From Heterohyrax brucei (taxonomy: Eukaryota > Chordata > Mammalia > Hyracoidea > Procaviidae): a DNA stretch of 64,000 bases. Each line of letters opens with the position of its first letter. The first letter of the stretch is position 1. The notes under the pieces are model-generated. The model saw only the letters and a list, made by a program, of their open reading frames with translations, did no database searches and had not been told where the DNA came from. Made by a program: the position numbers and the translations under genes. Of this stretch, positions 1 to 9,199 are shown piece by piece. The stretch covers positions 141,394,829 to 141,458,828 of the forward strand of contig CM053143.1 in NCBI GenBank assembly GCA_028571685.1. Reading direction: 5' to 3'.

Positions 1-574
1 GCTAAGTGGGTACCATCCACTTCTTCTGGTCTCATGACAAAGCACACGGTTATGCATGGAAGCAGTTAGGCATATGTTCCATTTTCTCTTCTTAGTCCTG
101 ACTCTTCCTGTTCCTTCAGGCACATAGAAACTAGTTACTGTACTTGATATGGCCATTGCAAACTTTTAAGATTCTAGACATTATACAAAGAACTAGGAGG
201 TAGAACAGAGGCACTAGACACAGCATTAGGACAGTTAACCGGGATGTCCCACAATTAGATTCTACATATTGTGCAACTATTATCACGATCTTTATTTAAG
301 TCATTCTACCACTATTAGCATGAATCAATGTCCCCTAAATAAAAAATATCTTTTGGCTCCTCCCTCTTACCCTGGTACTCAGGTAGCCTTTAAATCATCT
401 TTGTTTCCTAAATATTGGCTTATCTAATACAAGTGAGATCATGAAGTATGGTATGTTTTGTATTGTATGTTTTGTTTTTCTTGCTAGTTGTGCCTTCTCC
501 TCATGAGGTATTTTTGTAAACATTTACAAAACATCCTGTAGGAGGTGGGCACAGTGGACAAAAATATGTAGAAT
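1..574. other. Intergenic flank, no gene seen
   Basis: AT-rich DNA with no credible reading frame and no RNA gene. Parts near 360-470 resemble degraded LINE 3' sequence, but I cannot place them in a family. Confidence 0.5.
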
Positions 575-668
575 GTGGATGTTATTTGTGTAAAAACACA
601 GTATTTGCCCTTTTGCAACTGACTTTTTTCAATATGTTTTCAAAGTTCCTCCATGTTGTGGGGTTCAT
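575..668 (-). repeat. Old L1 3' fragment, target of L1-1
   Basis: The text resembles the part of L1 3' regions that reads 'cagtatttgcccttttgcaa'. It continues after L1-1, from 7923 to about 7945 ('tttttatggctgagtactac'). L1-1 therefore inserted into an older L1 relic. The family name is not resolved. Confidence 0.55.
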
Positions 669-684
669 CAGGACTTCATTTCTT
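669..684. repeat. Target-site duplication, 3' side of L1-1
   Basis: The 16 bases caggacttcatttctt recur exactly at 7907-7922. The two copies flank the whole L1-1 element, and the pre-insertion sequence reads straight through if one copy and the element are removed. Confidence 0.92.
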
Positions 685-1707
685 ATTTTATTTTATTTCT
701 TTATTTTTTTTATTTTTTTATTTAACATAACTGAGTGAAAATGTACATTCACATGAAAATTTACATGCCCCCCTATATGCAGCTTCCACTGCTCTCCCTG
801 TCTGGTGACTGCACACTGTTCCTCTCTGCTCCATACATGTCTCATCCTCCCAATAGTCTCCTTTCCCCTCCTCTCTGTCCACTCCCCTTCCTCCAGCCAG
901 AGGTCAGCAAGATGATATCCTATAGATGTATAGAACCATAAAGTGCTTCCAACATATGGTTACTCTGCATTGCCAAGTCCATTCCATTCCTGTCCAAAGA
1001 GTGGACCTTTGTTATAATTTATGGGAACGGGCAGCATCAGGGCCGGGGGCCATGCTCTCAGAGGAACCCCAAAACCGCTGGACCATCAATTGAGGTCTTT
1101 TAGTGGAGATCTCATGATGCACCTCTTTTTATTGTGTTGCCACTGAAGCTCCTCTCTGTGAGCTCCGTCATGGCTATCACTGGTGGTGGCCGGGCACCAT
1201 CCGGTTCTTCCGGTCCCAGGTCGATGTAAGCACCCACTCTTATGGGTCTCTCTGTCTTCTCGGTTGTCTTTACCGCATGCCATTTTGGCCCTCGGTGAGC
1301 ATCCAATCCTGCTGAGTTGGGACCATTTGCTGTGTCCTCGGATGGCAGCTTGGCAGCTTTTAAGACCCCAGACGCCACTCACCAATGTGGGGTGCAGAGA
1401 GCTCTCTTAGCAAAACGCTAGTTGTGCCAATTGGCCTGGAATTCGCCTAAGAGCATGGTCCCCCGCCCCCCACCCCAGCTACTCTATCCTTGCAGTATTG
1501 AGTTAAGATGGAAGGAGTACTCAAGTTATGCTGAAGTCCACTTAATGTTGTTGTTGTTCCTAATGTGTGCTGTCACCGCTTTCTCCCAACTAGATTTCTA
1601 GTAACTACCTAAACTAAACCCTCCCCCCTTGCCCTCCCTCCCTCCCTCCCCTCCCTTGCAGCTGTCAAAGAGTCTTTTCTTCTATACACAAGTCTGTTTT
1701 TGAGATC
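685..1707 (-). other. L1-1 3'UTR and A-rich tail
   Basis: About 1 kb between the end of ORF2 homology and the TSD. It contains two G-rich runs on the L1 sense strand (complement of 1459-1480 and of 1622-1657) and ends in an imperfect A-rich tail. Small reading frames inside it (for example 735-941 and 1086-1385) have no features of real genes. Confidence 0.85.
1622..1657 (-). other. G-rich polypurine tract in L1-1 3'UTR
   Basis: The plus strand is a run of C with single T interruptions. The L1 sense strand therefore has at least five runs of three or more G separated by single A, a strong G-quadruplex pattern. G-rich polypurine tracts are a known feature of L1 3'UTRs. A second G-rich run lies at 1459-1480. 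Confidence 0.75.
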
Positions 1708-4700
1708 TTATCGTAGAGGTCTCATACAGTATTTGTCCTTTTGTCGCTGACTACTTTCACTCAACATAATGTCTTCCAGTTGAAACCAGGTTAGGAGATG
1801 TTTCCTGGAATCATCGTTATTCTTTATCATTGCGTAGTGCTCCATTGAGTATATGTACCACAGTTTACCTATCCATTCTTCTATTGTTGGGCATCTGGGT
1901 TGATTCCACCTTTTTGCTATTGTGGACTGTGCCGCGATAAACATTCTGGTGCATGCATCCGTTGGTGTGAAAGGCCTTGAATCTGTAGGATATATTCCAA
2001 GTAGTGGAATTACTGGGTAAATGGTATATCAATATCCATTTTTTTAAGGAAGCACCAGATTGCCTTCCAAAGAGGCTGGACCATTCTGCAACCCCACCAA
2101 CAGTGTAGGAGGGTTCCACTTTCTCCACAGCCTCTCCAGCATTTGTTGTTTTGTGTTTTCTGGATCATGGCCAATCTTGATGGGGTGAGATGGTATCTCA
2201 TTGTTGTCTTGATTTGAATTTCTTTAAAGCTAAAGATCGTGAACATGTCCGCGTGTGTTTTTTGGCTGCCTGGATCTCCTCTTTAGTGAAGTATCTGTCC
2301 ATCTCCTTTGCCCATCGCTTAATTGGGTGGTCTATCTTCTTCTTATTGATATTTTGTAGTATCTCATAGATTATGGAGATCAGGCGTCGATCTGACATAG
2401 AGTTGCCAAATATTTTTTCCCACTCTGTGGGTGTTCTTTTAATTCTATTAATAAAGTCTTTGGATGAGCAAAAGTGTTTGATTCTTAATAGTTCCCATTT
2501 ATCTACTTTCTCTTCTGTTGATTGAGGTTTCTTTGACAGATTTTGGAGTCTGTCCTCATTGTGTATTAAAACTTCCATTGTTGTTCCTACCTTTTCTTGG
2601 ATGAGCTTTATCGTTTTAGGTTTGATATTTAGGTGTTTTATCCAGTTTGAGTTGGTTTTTGTATAAGGTGTAAGATATGGATCTTGATTCAGTTTATTGC
2701 AGATGGATAACCAGTTTTGCCAGCACCATTTGTTGAAGATGGTGTTTTTACCCCAGTTTAATGTCTTAGGGCCTTTGTTGAATATCAACTGTTCATAGGC
2801 AGATGGTGTCATCTCTGGGGTCTCAATTCTGTTCCATTGATCAGTCTGTCTGTTCTTGTACCAGTACCAGGCTGTTTTGACCACTGTGGCAGTGTAGTAT
2901 GTTCTAAGGTCGGGTAATGAAAGGCCTCCCAGTGTGTTCTTCTTCTTTAGTAGTACCTTACTTGTCCGGTGCTTCTTCCCTTTCCAAACAAAATTGGTGA
3001 TTTGTTTCTCCATCTCATTAAAAAATGATGCTGGAACTTGTATGGGGATTGCATTATACAAGTAGGTTGCTTTGGGTAAAATAGACATTTTCACAATGTT
3101 AAGTCTTCCTATCCATGAGCAGGGTAGGTTTTTCCATTTATCTAAGTCTCTCTTAGTTTCTTGTAGTAAGGGCTTGTAGTTCTCTTTGTAAAGGTCTGTT
3201 GTTTCTCTGGTTAGATTAATTCCTAGGTACTTTATCTTCTTAGGGGCTATCACAAATGGTATAGATTTGATAATTTCCTCCTTAACAGTCTCGTTGTTGG
3301 TATAAAGGAATCCTACTGATTTACTTATGTTTATCTTGCATCCTGAGACTTTGCTGAACTCTTCTATCAGTTTGAGTAACTTACTTATAGATTCCTTGGG
3401 GTTCTATGCATACACAATCATATCATCTGCAAACAGGGAGATTTTAACTTCCTCTTTGCCGATGCAGATGCCCTTTATTTGTTCGTCTTGTCTAATTGTT
3501 CTGGCTAGAACTTCTAGCACAGTGTTGAATAGGAGAGGTGACAGTGGGCATCCTTGTCTAGTTCCTGATCTCAGGGGAAAGTCTTTCAGTCTCTCTCCAT
3601 TCAGGATGATGTGGGCAATTGGCTTTGTATAAATGGCCCTTATTGTGTTGAGGAATTTGCCGTCTATGCCCATTTTGCTAAGAGTTTTTAGCATGAATGG
3701 GTGTTGGACTTTATCAAATGCCTTTTCGGCATCAATGGACAAAATCAGGTGATCTTTGTCTTTTGTGTTATTTATGTGGTTAATCACATTAATTGTTTTC
3801 CTGATGTTGAACCAGCCTTGCATCCCTGGTATGAATCCCACTTGGTCATGATGGATTATTTTCTTGATATGTTGTTGTATTCTGATGGCAAGAATTTTGT
3901 TGAAGATTTTTGCATCTAAGTTCATGAGTGATATCAGTCTGTAGTTCTCTGTCTTTGTTGGATCTTTCCCGGGCTTAGGTATCAGGGTTATGCTTGCTTC
4001 ATAGAATGAGTTTGGGAGTACTTCATCCCTTTCTATACTGTGAAATAGTTTCAATAGTATTGGGGATAACTCTTCTCTAAATGCTTGGTAGAATTCTGCC
4101 GTGAAGCCGTCTGGGCCCGGACTTTTTTGGGTTGGCAGTGTTTTGATGATCTTTTCAATCTCTTCCTTTGTGATGGGTTTATTAAGTTGTTTTGCTTCAC
4201 GTTGTGATAATTTGGGTAGGTGGTATGAGTCAAGGAATTGGTCCATTTCCCCTAGGTTTTCAAATTTGTTAGAGTACAATCTTTCTTAGTATTCTGTTAT
4301 GATGTTTTTGATTTCTGTTGCATCTGTGGTGACAACTCCCTTCTCATTTCTAATTTGGGTTATTTGTTTCCTTTCCTGCTTTTCTTTAGTAAGTTTAGCC
4401 AGTGGTTTATCAATTTTGTTGATCTTTTCAAAAAAACAGCTTTTGGTCTTTTCGATGTTTTCAATTGTTTTTCTATTCTCTAATTCATTTAGCTCTGCTC
4501 TAATCTTTATGATCTCCTTTCTTCCAGTGCCCGAGGGGTTCCTCTGTTGTTCTCTTTCTACTTGTTCAAGCTGTAGAGTTAGTTCCTTGATTTGGTTTCT
4601 TTCTTCCTTCCCGATGTGTGCATTTATGGAGATAAACAGACCTCTGAGCACTGCTTTGGCTGTATCCCATAGGTTCTGGTAGGAAGTGTTTTCGTTCTCA

Positions 4701-5530
4701 TTGGAATCCATGAATTTCTTTAATTGATCCCTGATTTCCTCTATAACCCATGTTTTTTTGAGCAAGATGTTGTTCAGTTTCCAAGAGTTCCACTTTCTAT
4801 CTCTGTTTTTTCTGCTATTGATTTCAACTTTGATGGCTTTATGATCTGAGAAGATGCTTTGCAATAATTCAATGGTATGGATTTTGTTGAGCATTGCATT
4901 ATGGCCTATCACGTGGTCAATTCTGGAGAATGTTCCATGTGCACTGGAGAAGAAGGTGTAGTTGTCTGCTGATGGGTGGAAAGTTCTGTATATATCAATG
5001 AGGTTTAGTTGGTTAATTGTGTCAATGAGGTCTTCTGTATCTTTACTGAGCTTTTTTCTAGATGATCTGTCTAGTAATGAGAGTGGAGTGTTAAAGTCTC
5101 CCACTATTATTGTGGAGTCATCTAACTCTCTTTTGAGCATAGTAAGTGTTTCTTCGACATATTTAGGTGCTCTGACATTAGGTGCATGAATGTTTAATAT
5201 AGTTAAGTCTTGCTTGTGTACTGAACCTTTCAGCAGTAAATAGTGTCCAGCTTTGCCCACGATGGTGGATTTGACATTAAAGTTGATTTTGTCTGAGATT
5301 AGAATTGCCACCCCTGCTCTTCTTTGTTCATTGTTAGCTTGATATATATTCTTCCAACCTTTAATTTTCAGTTTGTTCCTGTCTTTAGGTCTCAAGTGAG
5401 TTTCTTGTAGACAACATATGGAGGGGTCATGTCTTTTGATCCAAGATGACACTCGGTGTCTCTTTACTGGAGCATTCAGTCCATTCACATTCAATGTAAT
5501 TATTGATAGGTATGTGTTCACTGCTGCCAT
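1708..5530 (-). pseudogene. L1-1 ORF2 (endonuclease/reverse transcriptase), broken
   Basis: ORF2 encodes the endonuclease and reverse transcriptase that nick the target DNA and copy L1 RNA. The ATG is at 5530 (MAAVNTYLSIITLNVNG). The APE-type endonuclease shows the QETHL, GDFN and SDHK motifs in the first 240 residues. The RT catalytic motif FADD lies near 3420, just before the second stop. The C-terminal cysteine-rich block (CWRGCG...HCWWGC) lies at about 2090-2150. Defects: TAA at 4286-4288, where the L1-2 copy has Tyr; TAG at 3404-3406; single-base frameshifts near 2224 and 2016. Otherwise the reading frame is continuous, giving about 1,270 codons, close to the usual L1 ORF2 length. Confidence 0.93.
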
Positions 5531-5784
5531 TGTGATATGTTTATTTTTATGTTGATGTTTTCTCTGTTGTTCTTATTAGTCTGTTCTGAGACACTCTTTT
5601 TTGTGAGTTGATTTTTCACCTTTTTCAGAGCTGGTTTTATAGTTGTTGAGACTCGTGTGTTAGATTTCTTGAAATGGTATGATACATCTTTGTTGTGCTT
5701 TACAGCTGTCCCTATGAACCCCCTTAATAAACTATTTATAAACCCAATTTTAATTACTACCAGTCTGGTCATCTTCCTCTCCAT
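5518..5784 (-). CDS. Small inter-ORF reading frame in L1-1 (88 aa), uncertain
   Basis: This frame begins with ATG GAG AGG in the spacer after ORF1 and ends just inside the start of ORF2, overlapping it by 13 bases. The product is Lys/Asn/Thr-rich with no recognised domain, signal peptide or membrane segment. Frames with the same start (M-E-R-K) and alignable protein lie in the same place in L1-2 (52664-52888) and L1-3 (50346-50540). It may be a real small gene of this L1 lineage, or spacer DNA that happens to lack stops. Differences between copies often change amino acids, so selection is not obvious. Confidence 0.35.
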   Translation of the reverse strand: MERKMTRLVVIKIGFINSLLRGFIGTAVKHNKDVSYHFKKSNTRVSTTIKPALKKVKNQLTKKSVSEQTNKNNRENINIKINISQWQQ

Positions 5785-5946
5785 CTGGAAGGACTATAAC
5801 GACTGTAGTACATCCCTCTTTTATTATGATGACACCATAGTTTTCATGATGATCACTGGATTGCTTCTTTCCAAATCAAAGCTGTGATTTACTTTGGAGC
5901 CTTCCCTAAATGAGTATTGAGTAGTGTGTCGTTCTAAAATATAAAG

Positions 5947-6858
5947 TTAGTGGTTTCGTTCTTCTAAGCCAAAGCCAAGAACTTCTTTCAGTATTTCTTG
6001 TAGTTCGGGTTTGGTTTTTACAAAGTCTCTTAGTTTCTGTTTATCTGGAAATGTCTTAATTTCATTTTCATGTTTGAAAGACAGTTTTGCAGGATATATA
6101 ATTCTTGGCTGGAAGTTCTTCTCCTTCAAGACTTTGAATGTGTCGTGCCACTGTCTCTGTGCCAGCATAGTTTCTGCTGAGAAATCTGAAGAGAGCCTAC
6201 AGGGTTTCCCTCTGAATGTTAGCTTTGCTTTGAGTCTTGCTGCCTTTAAGAGTTGCTGCTTATGTTTCATTTTGTTAAGCTTGATTATAATATGCCTTGG
6301 AGTCTTTCTTTTGAGATCTATATTGGGTGGCGTACGATATGCATCTGAGATGTCTATATTCTCTTCCTTCATGATTTCTGGGAAGTTTTCTTTCAGCAGC
6401 TCAGCAACAATATTCTCTGTGTTCTCAGATGTCTCACCCTGTTCAGAGACTCCAATTAATCGAAGGTTGTTCCTCTTAATAGAGTCCCACATGCTTCTTA
6501 ATGTTTCTTCATTTTTCTTGTTTCTTTTTTCTGATTTCTGCTCATAGACACTGGCATTAGTAGCTCTGTCTTCCAAGTCAGAAATTCTTTTTTCCATTTG
6601 TTCCATTCTGTTTTCTTGGGTTTGCATGGAAGCTTCTATGTCTTTGATTTTCTTCTTGATCTGTTGGATTTCAGAGTACTGGTGTTCCATCAGATCGAAC
6701 AACTTGCTTAATTTTTCATTTTGTTCTGCTGCATTTTGTATAAGGTCTAGAAGGGCCCTGTATATAATCAATTTGTATTCACTTCCTGATGCTTTCATAA
6801 AAGTTTCTTCATCTGGAAAACTCCTTGGATGCTTTGTTTGGGAGCCTTCTGAAGCCAT
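5947..6858 (-). CDS. L1-1 ORF1 (RNA-binding nucleic acid chaperone), intact
   Basis: Open frame of 303 codons plus stop. I chose the ATG at 6858 (M-A-S-E-G-S-Q) because the frame upstream of it opens only with GTG and because L1-3 starts with the same M-A-S-E. L1 ORF1p forms trimers and coats L1 RNA. The N-terminal third is a heptad-like coiled coil (about residues 50-105, rich in E/Q/K with regular L/I/M). A central part with IGVSEQGE and a C-terminal half with RRPxR-like basic segments fit the RRM and CTD of the family. Human ORF1p has 338 residues; this one is somewhat shorter. No stop or frameshift is visible. Confidence 0.92.
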   Translation of the reverse strand: MASEGSQTKHPRSFPDEETFMKASGSEYKLIIYRALLDLIQNAAEQNEKLSKLFDLMEHQYSEIQQIKKKIKDIEASMQTQENRMEQMEKRISDLEDRATNASVYEQKSEKRNKKNEETLRSMWDSIKRNNLRLIGVSEQGETSENTENIVAELLKENFPEIMKEENIDISDAYRTPPNIDLKRKTPRHIIIKLNKMKHKQQLLKAARLKAKLTFRGKPCRLSSDFSAETMLAQRQWHDTFKVLKEKNFQPRIIYPAKLSFKHENEIKTFPDKQKLRDFVKTKPELQEILKEVLGFGLEERNH

Positions 6859-7906
6859 GAGTGATTGCTTGTATGCCACAATTGTCTGTTGCTTTTTGGG
6901 TCCCAGGTGAGTATATAGAGGCTGGAAGAGGTACTGTGAGGATGGATTGCAAATGTTTCTCTAGGCTGTCTTCAAATGTAAAGCAAAAGGTGTCTGACCA
7001 GTTCACAAGTCAGTTAGGTTTTCAGGTGTAGAGGTCCCTCTTCCCATCTGACAAAGTAAGCGCCACTGTATCCAACCCCAGATGATAACAAACTAGTTGA
7101 GAATACAGCACTGCTAGTGCCCTGGTGGCCTCTGCTGACAGGGCCTAGCCTTATCCAACACTGCGTCGAGTACTGGTTTTGTGATAGAAAAGCGCTCTCT
7201 TGTGGGCAGGGTCTGGCTCCCAAGCTAAGAATTAGGTCCAGATGCAGCCACCGTACCCAAGATGGCGTCCTCCACACAGGCAGCAGACAGGGGGGCTAAA
7301 GAAGCCCAGAGGCATCGATTCCTCTGCTTCTGTTGCAGGGCCCCCAATGTAGGCAGCACTATGCAAAATCACTACTTTTCTGATGGAGAAGCGCTGTCCC
7401 ATTTGCAGGGGCTGGCTCACAGGCTAAGAACGAGGTCCCGCTAAAATCTCAGTACCAACATGGCGTCCCGCACCCTGACCGCGGAGTTCTGCACAAACTC
7501 CACTGAGGCAGCTACAAAACGAAAGGCTCAAAGTGTCTAGATTAACAGAGTCCCGAGCCTGGCTCTCAGAACATGGGAATTTCGCCTGCCTATCCCCCCA
7601 GCAGCGTGTCTGAGTCCAGCCGCCAGGCAAGGCCCAGCTCCGCCCGCCAGCCGAGACAGAGGAAAAAAATATCAAAATGGTGCGTTTACCTTCCGTCCGT
7701 GAGAGCCGGGGCTAGCCAGGAGCGGGAGTCAGCGAAAGAGAGGAGATTTTTCACTGAATGGTATAAAGTCCCAATTAACAGCTCTGTGCCGTGTCCTGAG
7801 GCTGATTAGGTGCTCAGAAGGCTCTGTTTGATTGTCAGTTCAGGTCTTGGTTTCCAGAGGGATAGAAAGAGACGTGTCCTTAGTCCGCCATCTTGACTCC
7901 GCCTCC
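6859..7906 (-). promoter_or_regulatory. L1-1 5'UTR/promoter with two ~200-bp monomers
   Basis: About 1 kb of GC-richer sequence upstream of ORF1. The extreme 5' end has a YY1-type motif (complement of gccatcttga at 7886-7895), as known for L1 promoters. Two tandem related units follow, each starting with a gacgccat(g/c)ttgg segment (complement near 7462 and near 7268) and running through gggacct..ttcttagc..gagccag. The spacing is about 200 bp. The same two-unit layout occurs in L1-2. Monomeric 5'UTRs of this kind are known from mouse L1. Confidence 0.8.
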
Positions 7907-7922
7907 CAGGACTTCATTTCTT
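7907..7922. repeat. Target-site duplication, 5' side of L1-1
   Basis: Exact copy of 669-684. The first C may belong to the L1 5' end, so the true duplication is 15 or 16 bp. Confidence 0.92.
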
Positions 7923-7943
7923 TTTATGGCTGAGTACTACATG

Positions 7944-8062
7944 GTTTTCAGTGTCCTGGAAGTAGGTTGTCAGGCCTTTCTTCCATGGCTCTTCTAGGTA
8001 AATTCAAACTACCATCCTTTCCATGAGCAGTCAAATGTGTTAACTCTTTGCACCACTCATTA
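7944..8062 (-). mobile_element. AfroSINE-type SINE, partial
   Basis: Minus-strand fragment with the 'ggaagtaggttgtcaggcct' interior and the reverse of the SINE head (caaatgtgttaactctttgc). It is degraded and lacks the 3' tail. Confidence 0.6.
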
Positions 8063-8254
8063 GCGCTATCACTACCTTTTAAAGAGAGATACAATCAGCA
8101 CATCTATTATTTCCTAGGGCAATTGCTTGCATGAAGAAAGGGATATTTTTTGTTTGTTTCTCTAATTTGTACCTTTAGTGCTAGTAAATTATGTATTAGT
8201 TATTTACTGTTGTATAACAAATTACCTCAAAACTTTGCAGCTTAAAACATTTAT
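8063..8254 (-). repeat. Old LTR-like relic (8185-8250) in otherwise plain DNA
   Basis: The segment from about 8185 (ttagttatttactgttgtat ... cagcttaaaac) resembles the reversed end of an old mammalian LTR-like repeat also seen at 30860-31440. It is short and degraded. Confidence 0.4.
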
Positions 8255-8800
8255 TTTTTTAGTATATATTAGAGGGTTTACAGAACAAACTAATTTCTCA
8301 TTAAATTGTTAATACAAATACTGTTTTGACATTAACAACCCCCTAACGTGTCAACCTTCTCTCTTCTCAACCATTTGCTCCTTATTGCCAACTTTCCTGC
8401 CCCCTCCTGCCTTCTAGTCCTTGCCCCTGCACTGATGTTCCCCTTTAGTTTCATTTCATTTATGGGCCTATTACTATCCAAGCTTTGGCTAAAGGGTGAA
8501 CTTCAAGAGTGATTTCATTAATGAGCTGAAAGTAACCCATACTCTCAGGGACCCAGGGACTAGAGACCTAAGGACCACACTCTGGGTTTCTACAGTCTCT
8601 TTCAGGCCAGTAAGTGTGGTCTTTCATTTTGAGTTATAATTTTGTTCAACATTTTTCTCCAGCTCTGTCTGGGACCCTCCATTGTGATCACTGTTAAAAC
8701 AGTCAGCCTGACTGTTTGTCAGGCACCGCCTATTTGTTACTGAACTCAGTCTGGTAGAGGCTGTGAATTAGACTAATAAATGAGTGAATATCACATAACT
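8255..8800 (-). mobile_element. Old L1 3'UTR
   Basis: Shares several segments with the 3'UTR of the old L1 at 20063-21040: 'tccaagctttggctaaaggg' against 'tccaatctttggctgaaggg', 'ctctgtctgggaccctc', and 'cagtctggt(a/g)gagg'. Older than L1-1. Confidence 0.75.
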
Positions 8801-9199
8801 TTTACAGTTCTCTGGCTCATTGGGTATAGTGGGGATGCTGAAGGGAAAAACTGCTGCAGAGCTATGTTCAACACTGTGCCTGAACCAATCTCAATGTTAG
8901 AGTCACCAGAAGAAATAACCATTCTTTTATAAAAGTCTGTGGCATAACTCTGTTCCCCCAGGATCTGATTATACAGGTTTCCTATACCATGCCTTCTACA
9001 ATCAGAACTTCCTTACAAGTGGCAAGTCAGGTGATAACCATGGGTGTAATCTGAGGGTTGAATGACCACTGCCCTGCTCAAGAGCCTCCCTCCTCATTGG
9101 TCTGTAACAGTCTCTGAAATTCCTGTCATCACTCACTGAAGTTAAGGCATAATCTTAGTGGATGACAGGCTTTATTTTGATGTGTAGCATTGTTGGTTT
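8801..9199. other. No gene; unassigned sequence inside the old L1 region
   Basis: About 400 bp between L1 3'UTR and L1 inter-ORF homology. I see no reading frame and no family match. It could be a replacement of ORF2 sequence or an unrelated insertion. Confidence 0.4.

Larger units (their letters stand above)
685..7906 (-). mobile_element. L1-1: full-length LINE-1
   Basis: A complete LINE-1 of about 7.2 kb on the minus strand. In sense order it has a 5'UTR starting with the gtcaagatggc-type motif near 7906, ORF1 (6858-5947), a roughly 410-bp inter-ORF spacer, ORF2 (5530 to about 1708), a G-rich 3'UTR and an A-rich tail (about 730-685, seen as T-rich on the plus strand). Perfect TSDs on both sides and the absence of nested SINEs indicate a recent insertion. 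It is probably not autonomous, because ORF2 carries two in-frame stops and two single-base frameshifts; ORF1 is intact. The 413-bp spacer between the ORFs is long compared with human L1 (about 63 bp). Confidence 0.95.

Noticed and set aside
3327-4682. Plus-strand frames of 60-130 codons opposite ORF2 of L1-1
   Set aside because: They are antisense shadows of ORF2 and recur wherever ORF2 is well preserved.
6011-6547. 178-codon plus-strand frame
   Set aside because: Antisense shadow of L1-1 ORF1; the equivalent frame appears opposite L1-2 ORF1 (52435-51980).
6859-6879. Upstream extension of L1-1 ORF1
   Set aside because: The seven extra codons begin with GTG, not ATG. The ATG at 6858 matches the M-A-S-E start of L1-3.
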